Shown: positions 28,112 through 37,221, counted from the first letter of the stretch. The stretch: DNA of 64,000 nucleotides from Polyangium fumosum (GCF_005144585.1 NZ_SSMQ01000029.1:1-64000); one strand, 5' to 3'. Notes: generated by a model from the sequence alone, not told the origin. Numbers and translations are program-made.

Positions 28112-28537
28112 GTGTCTGGGACGACAGAACTCGACTCGTTGATGGCACGTGCGCGGAGCCGCGTCTGGTCGCTTTATGGCATCGTCGCTGGCATCGTCGC
28201 TTTCATCTCGATGTACGTGATGCTCACCTACACGCCCGCGCTCCGATGGTTTCTCATGGCGTTCATCTGGTGTTGTGGGTGCGTGGCCGTTCTCGGGTTG
28301 GGCTATCTATGGGTTCGAGCGCGCGTCGCCGCGACACGACGATTGATGCAGCTCGTGTCCGAGGGAGCACTCAGGATCGCGAATATCGATCTCACGAAGA
28401 TCGAACTCGAATTCTTGCCGTTCGGAGCCGAGGTCGACATCGAAATCACGTCAGGCGAGCACCTCGCCTTCGGGTTTTGGCTGCGCGACGATGCCGATGC
28501 GCTGGTTGCGTTGCTTCGGCAGGCTGCCGTGATCTGA
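28112..28537 (+). CDS. Two-helix membrane protein of unknown function
   Basis: 141 aa from GTG 28112; an in-frame ATG at 28142 is an alternative. Two adjacent transmembrane helices (VWSLYGIVAGIVAFISMYVM and FLMAFIWCCGCVAVLGLGYL) precede a cytoplasmic tail of about 75 residues with strand-rich sequence (IELEFLPFGAEVDIEIT). No family recognised. It stands alone before the tRNA. Its nearest coding context is outside the STAND cluster, on the opposite strand. Confidence 0.45.
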   Translation: MSGTTELDSLMARARSRVWSLYGIVAGIVAFISMYVMLTYTPALRWFLMAFIWCCGCVAVLGLGYLWVRARVAATRRLMQLVSEGALRIANIDLTKIELEFLPFGAEVDIEITSGEHLAFGFWLRDDADALVALLRQAAVI

Positions 28538-28804
28538 GTGGCGTGTCGTCGTGAGGGCGCGTCGCAGCGAGGGGCGGGCGGGCGGCGAAGGAGGATGACC
28601 GCGTCTGCGCTGGCGACGTGCGCAAGGTGGGATGCGCTCGGCTGGCCGACATGCGAGGAGGGATACGAGGTGCCCGGGGGAGGGCTGGGGGTCATGGGGG
28701 AGCTGTGGTTCACGACACAGAATAGTGAACAACGGGGAGCGGAATGCTCTTGCGTTCGGGCTCGGCGGGGGCTAGGGTTCGCGCCCGCTTCACCGGAAGC
28801 ACCC

Positions 28805-28882
28805 GTCCCCATCGTCTAGCCCGGCCCAGGACCCAGCCCTTTCAAGGCTGTTACGCGGGTTCGAATCCCGCTGGGGACGCCA
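28805..28882 (+). tRNA. tRNA-Glu (anticodon TTC)
   Basis: A cloverleaf folds from 28805: acceptor GTCCCCA pairs with TGGGGAC (28872-28878). The anticodon stem is AGCC/GGCT around a CTTTCAA loop, and the T-loop is GGTTCGAATCC. The anticodon TTC reads Glu codons. The discriminator G and an encoded CCA follow at 28879-28882. The 3' half is overlapped in the opposite direction by the serine recombinase gene, so it is the likely attachment site of the neighbouring element. Confidence 0.92.
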
Positions 28883-30525
28883 TCGGTAGTGCACCTGGCC
28901 GCACTGCCCTCACCACCCTCCACGGCGAGCATCGCCTCGAGCCCAACCTGGCCCTCGATCTGGTAGCGCTTCCCCTCCGGCAGCTCGACGGGGGTGAACC
29001 GCAGCGGGGTCTTGAGCAGCGTTCCCAGGGCCTTGCGGGCGTCGTCGGGGTGACGCGCGAGGAGCGCGCGCAGGTCCTCGAGCCGACGGTAGGCCTCCTT
29101 CTCGATTCGCCTGACTTCGAGGTCAAGCACGGACGGTGCGGTCCTGATGGTCGCCAGGCGGGCTTCGAGGTCGGTGAGGCGCTTCTCCCGCTCGGCGATC
29201 ATCTTCATCACGATCGTCGGCTTCTCGTCGGTAGCAAGCAGAGCCGCGCCCAGCCGCTCGACCTCGGCCTTCACGACGCGTACCTGGGCCTCGAGCTCGG
29301 GCACCTCGCTGTCGGTGGTCTTGGCGCGCTCGGCGAGGCGGCGCCGCAGCTCGCGTAGGGCCTCGGCGATGACCTCCTCGCGGAGGACGTTCTCCCGCAG
29401 CCAATCGGTCACGGCGCGGTCGACGGCCTCGACAGGCCGGCGCAGGCCGTTCGAGCAGACGGCCTCGCCCCGATCACGATGCCAGGCGCAGGCGTATACC
29501 TTCACGGTCTCGTAGCTGACGCGGCCGTTGTTCGCCTTCATCGGCCCTCCGCACTCGGCGCAGCGCGCGATGCCAGACAGGAAGTACCGCGGGCGTGGCC
29601 CGTAGGCCGTCGAGCCCGTCGTGCGTTTCCGGCCTTCGTGCCGCGCCTGCACAGCGGTCCAGATTTCGTCGTCGATGATGCGCAGCTCGGGCACTTCAAT
29701 CGTCACCCAGTCTTCTTTGGAGCGCGGGACGCGGACTTTGGTGCCGCCCTTGTACGTCTTCTCCGACTTCCCCCAGACGAGCAGGCCCCGGTAGCGCTCC
29801 CGCCGGAGCATCTCGCGGATGGACGTGAATGCCCACGAGCCGGTGCCACGTCTCCCAGCCTTCGGCGGCTCGACGCCTCGCGCGTTGAGGTCCTTCGCGA
29901 GGGTCCGGAGGCCCTCTCCAGCGGCGTAACGACGGAAGATCTCGCGGACAATCTCCGCTTCCTTCTCGTTGATCCGGTACTCGACCCGCGCGCGTCGATC
30001 GCCGTCCTTCACCTCGACGTTGTCGTACCCGAAGACGCGGCCGCCGACGTTGAGACCTTTTCGCGCCTTCGTCATCAGGTGCTCGTGGGTCCGCTGGCTG
30101 ATCTTTTCCCGCTCGAGCTCGGAGGCGAAGTTCCGGACATTGATCATGAACTTGTCGACGGCACCGTCGATCGTCACCTCCTCGTCCGTGAAGTAATAGA
30201 AGAGCCGGACGCCAGCATCGAGCAGGTCCTGGATGAACAGCGAGGTGCGGTTCGTGTCGCCGCCGAGGCGGGATTCGTCGCGCACCACAACTACATCGAA
30301 CGCGCGGCGTTCGGCGGCGTTGAGCATGGCGATGAGTCCGGGCCGCTTCTTGAACTCAGCGCGGCCGTGATCGGCGTCGACGAAGATGTGCTCCGGGGCG
30401 AGCTCGCCGCCCTCGTCGGCGATGTAGCGTGAGCCCTCCCCGGTCTGCACGTCGATCGATGCGGCCTGGTGTTCTTCTTTGCTGCGGCGGGCGTACAGGG
30501 CGCAGCGCAGACCAAACAGTTTCAC
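28816..30525 (-). CDS. Large serine recombinase / integrase whose 3' end lies in tRNA-Glu
   Basis: 569 aa from GTG 30525. Resolvase catalytic domain: YARRSKEE with the nucleophile serine near residue 15, then DVVVVRDESRLGG and ELEREKISQRT. A recombinase domain follows, then a zinc ribbon CAECGG with later Cys residues, and a coiled-coil of about 60 residues (ERLGAALLATDEK and after). The last residues (GVPSGIRTRVTALKG) are the reverse-strand reading of the tRNA, the usual end of this family when integrated at a tRNA. It therefore marks the left junction of an integrative element extending rightward. Confidence 0.88.
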   Translation of the reverse strand: MKLFGLRCALYARRSKEEHQAASIDVQTGEGSRYIADEGGELAPEHIFVDADHGRAEFKKRPGLIAMLNAAERRAFDVVVVRDESRLGGDTNRTSLFIQDLLDAGVRLFYYFTDEEVTIDGAVDKFMINVRNFASELEREKISQRTHEHLMTKARKGLNVGGRVFGYDNVEVKDGDRRARVEYRINEKEAEIVREIFRRYAAGEGLRTLAKDLNARGVEPPKAGRRGTGSWAFTSIREMLRRERYRGLLVWGKSEKTYKGGTKVRVPRSKEDWVTIEVPELRIIDDEIWTAVQARHEGRKRTTGSTAYGPRPRYFLSGIARCAECGGPMKANNGRVSYETVKVYACAWHRDRGEAVCSNGLRRPVEAVDRAVTDWLRENVLREEVIAEALRELRRRLAERAKTTDSEVPELEAQVRVVKAEVERLGAALLATDEKPTIVMKMIAEREKRLTDLEARLATIRTAPSVLDLEVRRIEKEAYRRLEDLRALLARHPDDARKALGTLLKTPLRFTPVELPEGKRYQIEGQVGLEAMLAVEGGEGSAARCTTDGVPSGIRTRVTALKGLGPGPG

Positions 30526-30710
30526 GGTTCCTCCGGCAGTGAGGAGTGCGAGTTACTGACGTTGTAGAACATGTTCTCAGGCGCGAGGGCCCGGCCCTGC
30601 GCGAGGTTGTAGCGCGCCATCTCGTGGCGCTGGACCTCGACGGAGGCCGTATGAGGCTCTTCCCTCGAGCTGCGGGCGTAAAAGTCGATGCGGCAGCCGT
30701 AGAGCTTCAT
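30522..30710 (-). CDS. 62-aa duplicate of a serine recombinase N-terminus
   Basis: The product MKLYGCRIDFYARSSREE is clearly homologous to the first 62 residues of the recombinase that follows (MKLFGLRCALYARRSKEE), including the catalytic serine region, LAPENMF versus LAPEHIF, and the ASVEVQ/ASIDVQ stretch. It then stops. Its stop overlaps the recombinase GTG (GTGA), and its own ATG overlaps the 209-aa gene upstream. A truncated paralogue or partial duplication could regulate recombination, or it may simply be a remnant kept for translational coupling. Confidence 0.6.
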   Translation of the reverse strand: MKLYGCRIDFYARSSREEPHTASVEVQRHEMARYNLAQGRALAPENMFYNVSNSHSSLPEEP

Positions 30711-31336
30711 GACTTCTCCGGAGGGTACTTCAACAGATCGGCCAGCAAAAGGTCCGCGAGCGCGTGGGCAAACGGGCGCAGGTGTGGGGCGAGCGGTTTG
30801 TCGGAGACCGCACGTGCCGATCGTGTGGGCCTGGAGGCGTGGGGGGTGGCCGTCGCAGGGGCCGAGGTGATTGCGGCGACGGCGGGGGCTGGGTCTGGTT
30901 CTGGTGGTGATGGCTGCGGCGAAGCGGTCGACGCGTTCACGCGCGTCGAGGGGCGGCGCGCCTTGGGCGTACGAGGGCGAGCGCTCGTGGTGGTCTCAGG
31001 GCGTGCGTTGCGGGCAGCGTCGTTTCGCGCCTTCATCCGCTCCGCGCGAGCCATTTCGGCGCGCCGCGCCGCCGTTCGGCGCCGGATCGCCGCGAACTGC
31101 TCGGGCGTCACACCCACGGTCTGTCGGCTGAGCTTCGCAATGCTGTACTGCCAGAGGAGCGCCGACTTGACCGGGTCGACGTCTTCGGGGTCCTCATCGG
31201 GCTCAGCTTCAGCTACGCGGTAGTAGTCGTCGTCGACGAGCCGCCAGACATCCCCCTCGTCGGGCCCGTCGACGAACTCCTCGTGCTCGCCATGCGCGCC
31301 GGGCTGGGCTTCCTGCGGCAGAATCTGTTCTTCCAT
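30707..31336 (-). CDS. Acidic/Pro-Ala-rich protein of the integrative element
   Basis: 209 aa from ATG 31336, which has GAGGTGA at good spacing; the frame extends to 31360. The N-terminal 75 residues are acidic (EEFVDGPDEGDVWRLVDDDYY), then SALLWQYSIAKLSRQTVG, a basic coil RRRTAARRAEMARAERMKARNDAARNA, and a Pro/Ala/Thr-rich tail. No family recognised. It is the first gene of a three-gene coupled set with the recombinase, so it may be a partner or directionality factor. Confidence 0.5.
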   Translation of the reverse strand: MEEQILPQEAQPGAHGEHEEFVDGPDEGDVWRLVDDDYYRVAEAEPDEDPEDVDPVKSALLWQYSIAKLSRQTVGVTPEQFAAIRRRTAARRAEMARAERMKARNDAARNARPETTTSARPRTPKARRPSTRVNASTASPQPSPPEPDPAPAVAAITSAPATATPHASRPTRSARAVSDKPLAPHLRPFAHALADLLLADLLKYPPEKS

Positions 31337-31652
31337 CACCGTCACCTCGGTAAGCGGCAAGGATACTACAAGCTTGTCATCTTGGCCAGGTCACCAGGCG
31401 CCCTTCTCCGGGAGTTTGGAATTCCGGGAGCCGAGAGCACGACATCTGTCGTTGATAGTTTGTCCGGGAACGTAATTATTTCAGAAGAACAAGTAGTCGC
31501 TTGCGTCACAGAGCACTTGTCGCGCGCGTTCTTCTTTCGGCTTGAAACGAAGGCTTTTGCGTGATCGGTACAAGTCCTTGTTGTGCCATGAAGACCTGCA
31601 GAAGGGGGTGGGGTTCCCTTTCTGCGATGCCCCGTGATGGAATACCCACAGC
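31337..31652. promoter_or_regulatory. Divergent promoter region between the recombinase set and the MerR gene
   Basis: 316 bp, relatively AT-rich for this genome, between divergent genes. Two direct repeats CCGGGAG (31408-31414, 31424-31430) flank the palindrome GGAATTCC. ACAAGCTTGT is another palindrome near 31370. These suit binding by the MerR-type regulator encoded to the right. A 93-aa plus-strand frame through the region looks non-coding. Confidence 0.35.
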
Positions 31653-32090
31653 ATGGATATTACCTATACGGCAGGCGACGCGGTCCGGGTCTCCGGGTTG
31701 CGTTATAAGAAGCTGGACGAGATTCTCCGCAGCGGGCTCCTCAAGCCCAGCGCCGGAGGAGGTCAGGGGCGCGGCTCGCCGCGTCGGTTCACAGCCCGAG
31801 ATCTGCTCGCGCTGCGGCTCGCGCGGGAGATCTTGAAGGCGGGCATCCGAGTGCGGACGATGGTCGGGGCCTTGCGCTACGTGCAGCGGGGCCACGGGTT
31901 CCCCGAGCTTCACGAACTCGTGAATGTGGCCATCTGGACCGATGGGCAAGAAGTCGTCTTGTGCGACAAGACGAAGAAGAAGTCGGCCCCGGGCTCGAGC
32001 GAGCGTTGCGTGAGCCATTTCGTGGACCTCGGGCCGGCCGCGGAGCACGTGCGGCGTGGGATCGAGCGGCTTCCCTCGAAGCAGCGGTAG
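31653..32090 (+). CDS. MerR-type DNA-binding regulator of the element
   Basis: 145 aa from ATG. Residues 5-75 have the MerR-like winged helix: TYTAGDAVRVSGLRYKKLDE, a two-residue wing after LRSGLLKPS, RRFTARDLLALRLAREILKAG and IRVRTMVGALRY. The rest lacks an obvious ligand-binding domain but keeps a RHVL-like hydrophobic pattern. It is likely an excision or copy-control regulator between the divergent recombinase and primase genes. Confidence 0.7.
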   Translation: MDITYTAGDAVRVSGLRYKKLDEILRSGLLKPSAGGGQGRGSPRRFTARDLLALRLAREILKAGIRVRTMVGALRYVQRGHGFPELHELVNVAIWTDGQEVVLCDKTKKKSAPGSSERCVSHFVDLGPAAEHVRRGIERLPSKQR

Positions 32091-32194
32091 GGCGGCGCGC
32101 GAGCCGAAAGGATATTGCGCGCCTGAGCAACAATCTAGGAAAGACAACGGCCCCCACCGCCGGCAAGAGGAGGGAGCCGTCATGAGGTACGAAC

Positions 32195-35100
32195 ATGAAT
32201 TATGTAGCAGAAAAGACGCTGGAGACCAAGGGTCAGCCGGCCCTGCCTGATGCCAGTGCGTCGTCGTGCGAGCAGACTGAGGCCGTGAACGCGACGCCGG
32301 GTGAATCAACCGCCGGCAACGAGAACACCTCCGCGCCCACCGCGGAGATGCTGCCGGTCATTGGTAGCAAAGCGCATGGGCATGCCGCCGGGCTCTCTCG
32401 GGCCGAGCGGGCTCTCATCCTCAAGCAGTGCGCCGAGCCGTGGGATGGCATCACGAATGCGACGCTCTGGGGCGATGGCAAGTTTGACACCACCGACGGC
32501 AAAGCAGCATGGGGCACCTGGCAGAACTTCGCCGGGATGATGTCCGACAATGCCGAGCGGGTGGTCGACAAGGGCGAGGGGCTCTGGTTTACGCCGGCCC
32601 TCTCGTCCAACGGTGGCTGCCGTGACGCCGACATTGTGGCGATCACCCAGCTCACGCACGACTGCGATGGGGCCGGAGACTGGCTTGTGCTGCGCGAGGT
32701 CCTGGATGCCGCCGGCCTCTCCTACATCGTGCAGCGCTCGTCCAGCCACAAGCCCGAGAAGCCGAAGTGGCACCTGCACATCCCGCTGTCCGAGCCGTGG
32801 CAGGGAACCAAGACCGAATGGAGGGCGATCTACCGACACTGCGTGGGCTGGTTCTCCGCGGCGGCCGAGCTCGTCCATGATCTACAAGCCCAACCCATCG
32901 GGTACGGCTTCGATCACGCGACCGATCGGCTGGGGCAGCCCTGGTTCCCCGCCGCGCGCAGGACCGAGACCGACCCGGCGCCGGAGACCATTTGCGTGCC
33001 CGGCGAGGCCCTCGACCTGAACGCGTTCTTGGAGGCGACTGGCTTCGACCCGGCGCTTGCCGAACAAGAAGCCCTCGCTGCCATGCCTGCCAGGAAGCAG
33101 CGGTCCCCGAAAACGGGCGTGTATACCCCTGCGGTCGGCGACGTCGGGCCCGCGGGTGGGCTGCTCAAGCGCGCGTTCCGTCACGCGGGCTGGCTCGGTC
33201 CGGAGATGGAAGAAGGCAAGGCGAAGGTGCAGTGCCCGTGGGAGGATCAGCACACGACGGGCAGCCGGTTCGACTCGTCGACCATCTTGTTCTCTGCGAG
33301 GCCGGGCGACGAAGTAGGCTGGTTCCACTGCAAGCACTCGCACTGCTGCGACCGTCAACAGCAAGAAGTGCTGGACGCCCTACCTCTCGAGGCTTTGGAG
33401 CAGGCGCGGGCCGAGCTTCGGGCGGCGAAGATCTGGCAGCACATGATCCGGACGCCGGAGTTCAATGCCTCGCTGGGTAGCAACAATAACAACCCCGCCC
33501 GAGATGTGTCCGCGAATGTCGAGGCTCAAAAGTTTCCGTTGACGGACATGGGCAACGCCGAGCGCTTGTACGCGCTGCGCGGCACGGACATCGGGTACTG
33601 CTTCGCGAGCGGCACATGGATGTCGTGGGATGACAAGCGGTGGGCGACGGGCAACTCCGGGGAGGTCGTCGAGTACGCGAAGATGGCGGTGCGCAGCATC
33701 TACAAGGAAGCCGGCGACTGCGAGAACTTCGAGGAGCGACATGCGCTCGTTGCGCATGCCAAGCGGAGCGAGAAGGTCGAGCGGGTGATGGCGATCGAGA
33801 AGCTGGCCCGGTCCATGGTGCCCGTCTTGCCGGAGATGCTCGACACGGATCCGTGGCTGCTCAATGTCGACAATGGGACGCTCGATCTGCGGACGGGACA
33901 ACTACGACCGCACCGGCGCGAGGATAGGATCACCAAGCTCACGCCGATCACGTACGACTCCGCGGCAACATGCCCGCTGTGGGAGGCATTCCTCGACTGC
34001 ATCTTCGACAAGAACAAGAACTTGATCGACTTCGTGCAGCGCCTCTTCGGCTACTCGCTCACCGGCGAGGTCTCCGAGCAGGTGCTCGTTTTCCTCTACG
34101 GCACGGGTGCGAACGGGAAGTCGACGTTCTTGCTCATCTTGCAGTCGCTGCTCGGTGAGTACGCCACGCAGGCCGCGCCGGAGCTCTTGTTGACGAAGAA
34201 GGGAGAAGCTCATCCGACCGAGGTTGCAGACCTCTTCGGGCGCCGCGTCGCGGTGAGCACCGAGGTCGAGGCGGGGCGCAGTTGGTCGGAGGTGCAGATC
34301 AAGCAGCTCACGGGCGGCGATCGAATCAAGGCGCGATTCATGCGCAAAGACTTCTTCGAGTTCCAGCCGACCCACAAGCTCTTCGTCGCCGCGAACCACA
34401 AGCCCAAGGTACGAGGGACGGATCATGGGATCTGGAGGCGCATCCGCCTCGTCCCTTTCTGCGTGACCATCCCCGAGCACGCGCGGGACAAGAACCTCGT
34501 CAAGAAGCTCCAGGCCGAGCTGCCCGGCATTCTGGCCTGGGCCGTGCGCGGATGCCTCGCGTGGCAGAAGGACGGCCTCGGGGAGCCAGAAGAGGTCAAG
34601 GCCGCGACCGAAGCGTACCGCGAGGAGATGGATACCCTGGGCGAGTTCTTCGCCGACTGCTGCATCGTCGGTCCCAAGGTCGAGGCGAAGGCGCAGGACC
34701 TTTACGGCGCGTACACGAAGTGGTGCGAGACCAACGGCGAGCGGCCGATGGGACATCGGTTGTTCGGGATGGCGCTGCGAGAGCGGGGGTTCAAGGACCG
34801 GAAGTCGGGCGTGAAGTTGTGGGTCGGTGTGGGCCTGGCAGGGGCCCCTGTGTCGCCGATGGTGATGCAGGGTACGGAGTTTGGGTCCAGGGAGGATAGG
34901 GATGATGAGGGACGAAGAAACGGTAACGACGCTTTTACAACCTCTCATAAAGCGTTGACCCCCGATCCAGGTCCCAATCCTCCCTTTCGTCCCATCCGGC
35001 CTCCCGACCCAGCAGCGCCCCTCCCTGCGAACGACCCCGTGAACCATCCGACCACGGGCTCACCGCCACCTCACCCGCACCCGGTCCAGACTGCCCTAGG

Positions 35101-35230
35101 CCCCGTCTACGCCCGCCGCCACGCGCACGACGAGCGGCATGCCCAGCAGCGCCAAGCCGAAGAGCGCACAGACGAGGCGCTGGAGTGGCACTTCAGGCAG
35201 ATGCGCGCGGAGGGCGCCTTCGCACGGTGA
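32195..35230 (+). CDS. P4/D5-type primase-helicase (replication protein)
   Basis: 1011 aa from ATG 32195. The C-terminal half is a D5/P4-like SF3 helicase: Walker A LYGTGANGKSTF near residue 636, then an ELLLTKKGE stretch, Walker B-like RRVAVSTEVEAG, and KLFVAANHKPKVRGTDHGIWRR, the family's hallmark. The N-terminal half contains a primase-like region with VKCPWEDQH-type zinc-binding residues (CPWEDQHTTGS, CKHSHC). The last 100 residues are Pro-rich and likely disordered. With the repeat array at 36944-37178 this suggests the element can replicate autonomously. Confidence 0.85.
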   Translation: MNYVAEKTLETKGQPALPDASASSCEQTEAVNATPGESTAGNENTSAPTAEMLPVIGSKAHGHAAGLSRAERALILKQCAEPWDGITNATLWGDGKFDTTDGKAAWGTWQNFAGMMSDNAERVVDKGEGLWFTPALSSNGGCRDADIVAITQLTHDCDGAGDWLVLREVLDAAGLSYIVQRSSSHKPEKPKWHLHIPLSEPWQGTKTEWRAIYRHCVGWFSAAAELVHDLQAQPIGYGFDHATDRLGQPWFPAARRTETDPAPETICVPGEALDLNAFLEATGFDPALAEQEALAAMPARKQRSPKTGVYTPAVGDVGPAGGLLKRAFRHAGWLGPEMEEGKAKVQCPWEDQHTTGSRFDSSTILFSARPGDEVGWFHCKHSHCCDRQQQEVLDALPLEALEQARAELRAAKIWQHMIRTPEFNASLGSNNNNPARDVSANVEAQKFPLTDMGNAERLYALRGTDIGYCFASGTWMSWDDKRWATGNSGEVVEYAKMAVRSIYKEAGDCENFEERHALVAHAKRSEKVERVMAIEKLARSMVPVLPEMLDTDPWLLNVDNGTLDLRTGQLRPHRREDRITKLTPITYDSAATCPLWEAFLDCIFDKNKNLIDFVQRLFGYSLTGEVSEQVLVFLYGTGANGKSTFLLILQSLLGEYATQAAPELLLTKKGEAHPTEVADLFGRRVAVSTEVEAGRSWSEVQIKQLTGGDRIKARFMRKDFFEFQPTHKLFVAANHKPKVRGTDHGIWRRIRLVPFCVTIPEHARDKNLVKKLQAELPGILAWAVRGCLAWQKDGLGEPEEVKAATEAYREEMDTLGEFFADCCIVGPKVEAKAQDLYGAYTKWCETNGERPMGHRLFGMALRERGFKDRKSGVKLWVGVGLAGAPVSPMVMQGTEFGSREDRDDEGRRNGNDAFTTSHKALTPDPGPNPPFRPIRPPDPAAPLPANDPVNHPTTGSPPPHPHPVQTALGPVYARRHAHDERHAQQRQAEERTDEALEWHFRQMRAEGAFAR

Positions 35231-35538
35231 GCCCGCTCAAGCCCCTGGGTGAGTAGCCATGCGACACGTGGCCGAGGCTGCGCTCGGCGACGCCGTCGCT
35301 TGCCGCCGGCACCGGGACCCCACCGCCGCGATGGAGAAAGCTGGGGGTGGCGTTCAACCCCCCTCCCACTTGCAACCCGCGCCAAAGTGCACTTAACCTC
35401 GCGAATCGTAAGACCTTTCAGGTGTAGAAGCCGCCGTGGGACGCTCCCATCTTTGGACTTGTTCTGCCCTCGTCACTATGACTCCATCGGTAACAGGCAC
35501 ACGGACGTTCCGATCCGGCCCGAAGCTCAGGGCCCATC

Positions 35539-35778
35539 CTGATCGCGAAATGGCTGGATAACCAGGGTTTCGCTCTCCGGGGGCTTGGGATCGACACGGG
35601 CCGCGTATGGAGATGGTTCCTCGGAGCGGTTGGCTCTGGAGCCCCGACAGCACCCGCCGTCGTCCTCCTGGCACTCGAAGTGGTTGGGGGCCGCCTGGAC
35701 CGGGCCGAGGGCCTTGTGGTGCGACGGGCCAAAGGCCCGTCGCAGAGCCAGCGACAGATCGGCGAAAGTCTCAGGTAG
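35539..35778 (+). other. HTH-like reading frame without ATG/GTG/TTG start
   Basis: From CTG 35539 a frame of 79 codons ends at TAG 35778. Its translation (LIAKWLDNQGFALRG, TGRVWRWFLGAV, TAPAVVLLALEVVGGRLD) resembles a small phage-type helix-turn-helix repressor. No conventional start exists after the preceding stop near 35491, so the gene is truncated or starts at CTG. A perfect palindrome follows 13 bp after its stop. The rest of 35231-36128 (900 bp) shows no other convincing gene. Confidence 0.35.
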
Positions 35779-35791
35779 ATCCACCGCCTAG

Positions 35792-35813
35792 AAAGTCGCG
35801 ACGTCGCGACTTT
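35792..35813. repeat. Perfect 22-bp palindrome
   Basis: The half-site AAAGTCGCGAC at 35792-35802 is followed immediately by its exact reverse complement at 35803-35813. It can form a hairpin with an ACGT loop and A/T flanks, so it would serve as a bidirectional terminator, or a dimeric-protein operator, just after the HTH-like frame. Confidence 0.55.
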
Positions 35814-36128
35814 GTCGACGAGCGGCCGAGCAACGCCCGGACCTCGCTGATGAGCCTTGAGAGCGGCGTAGCCTGGGGTCCGTGGTCATCGCCGACGGGC
35901 CCTTCTTCGGTAGAACAACCGACATTCGCAATACGAAGCGCCGCCAGTGACCATCTCGACCGACGCATCCTGGTCAGGCCATCGAGGGGAGCGGTTGATC
36001 CGGCTTGGCGCCTGGTTCCTGATCTTGCTCGAGGACTTGCAACCGGAGCAGTCGACGAGGGGGGCTGGTTCTTGTGGCCGAACGCGCTGTGGTAGCGCGA
36101 TGGCGTCGCCGCGGGTGAGCCGGCCAGG

Positions 36129-36917
36129 CTATGCAGCCGCCTGCCCTCGCAAGAACTCGACGGCATGCTCGTAGGCTTTCTTGAAGGCGATAAAGCTCTC
36201 ACTCGACCCGCCCTGATCGGGGTGATGAATCTTTGCCCCTCGGCGCCAGGCCGCTTTCACCTCCGCCTCGGTACACGGCCATGTCAGCCCGAGCTCCCGG
36301 ATGAACCACGGGGTCGGATCGGCTGCTTTCTGCGGGCCCGGAGTTGGGCCACCACCTTCCGGGCGCTCCCGGGGCGGTTCACGTCGTGCCGCTTCAGCCT
36401 TTTCTTGCCAGTATCGACGTTCACGCTCCCACGCGGGCCGGAGTCTGTCCTCCACACTCCGTCGGGCCTCATCGACAAGCCGGGCGTGTCGCTGCTGGAG
36501 GCTTTCTCCCGGGCGCAAATCTTTGGGAAGGCTCTGCACGCACCACCACAAGGCTTCCTCGGCGAGGGACGGCTGCCGGATCACCTTGGCCACCTCGGCT
36601 CGGATCCATTCATACTCGTTGAGGAGGCGCTGCCCGGCAGCGTTGTCGAGGAGCCCAACAACCTCCAAGAAGTCCGGCTCGAAAGCCTGCCACCAAGCGA
36701 CGCGCGCGATCGGGTCGTGAACGTCCGCGATGCAGCAGGTGCGGATGCCTCGCGAAGGGCGCCACAGGGTGCGGTTCCTGGGCTTGCCGGCATCCCGGTA
36801 GGACTGCTTCAGCATCGGCGTCAGGGTCGACCGGCCAGGGCCGGCATGAATGCAATACGGATCGGCATATGACCGAGCCGAAATGGGGGTCGTCTTCCAA
36901 TGAATAAACATGGGCAC
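36129..36917 (-). CDS. J-domain protein of the element
   Basis: 262 aa from GTG 36917 (GGAGGCGAG precedes it; ATG 36911 is an alternative). The C-terminal 65 residues form a J domain: LGLTWPCTEAEVKAAWRRG, with HPD at 232-234, FIAFKKAYEHAVEFL. J domains stimulate Hsp70. A Pro/Arg/Glu linker precedes it. The N-terminus (about 110 residues) is not recognised but looks coding. In mobile elements J-domain proteins often assist replication complexes. It may do so here beside the P4-type primase. Confidence 0.75.
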   Translation of the reverse strand: MPMFIHWKTTPISARSYADPYCIHAGPGRSTLTPMLKQSYRDAGKPRNRTLWRPSRGIRTCCIADVHDPIARVAWWQAFEPDFLEVVGLLDNAAGQRLLNEYEWIRAEVAKVIRQPSLAEEALWWCVQSLPKDLRPGESLQQRHARLVDEARRSVEDRLRPAWERERRYWQEKAEAARREPPRERPEGGGPTPGPQKAADPTPWFIRELGLTWPCTEAEVKAAWRRGAKIHHPDQGGSSESFIAFKKAYEHAVEFLRGQAAA

Positions 36918-36943
36918 CTCGCCTCCGAGGCGGAGCGTTAGCC

Positions 36944-37178
36944 GTAGTTCCGCGGATGCTCACCGCCGCACGGTCGCTGCACGGTAGTTTCGACCAATTT
37001 ACAACGAGCCAGTGCAATACACTAGATAAAAAACGCGGGATTGAAGCATAAACGCTGGGGCGTGCGCACCCCGTAGTTCCGGTCCACCCCGCGACCACAG
37101 CGGTCCACCGCCCGGTAGTTCCTCGAATCGTCGCGTCGGACTCGCGCGTGGCCCGCGTGCTCATACGTCCGTAGCTAT
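36944..37178. repeat. GTAGTTCC-type repeats with AT-rich core, possible replication origin
   Basis: GTAGTTCC or close variants occur at 36944, 36984 (GTAGTTTC), 37073, 37115 and 37171 (GTAGCTAT). Repeats 1-2 and 3-4 lie 40 and 42 bp apart in similar larger units containing CACCGC and GACC/GGTC motifs. Between the two pairs, 36992-37050, lies an AT-rich stretch (ACTAGATAAAAAACGCGGG at 37021) in otherwise GC-rich DNA. Iterons plus an unwinding region near a primase-helicase gene resemble an element origin. They could instead be operators for the J-domain gene. Confidence 0.45.
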
Positions 37179-37221
37179 CTCGCGACCGAGCCTCATGCAC
37201 GGGCTGTACCAAACGCGGAAG

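Noticed and set aside
26697-28142. 481-aa plus-strand frame
   Set aside because: Codon-bias shadow of the sigma54 activator on the minus strand, with no recognisable domain.
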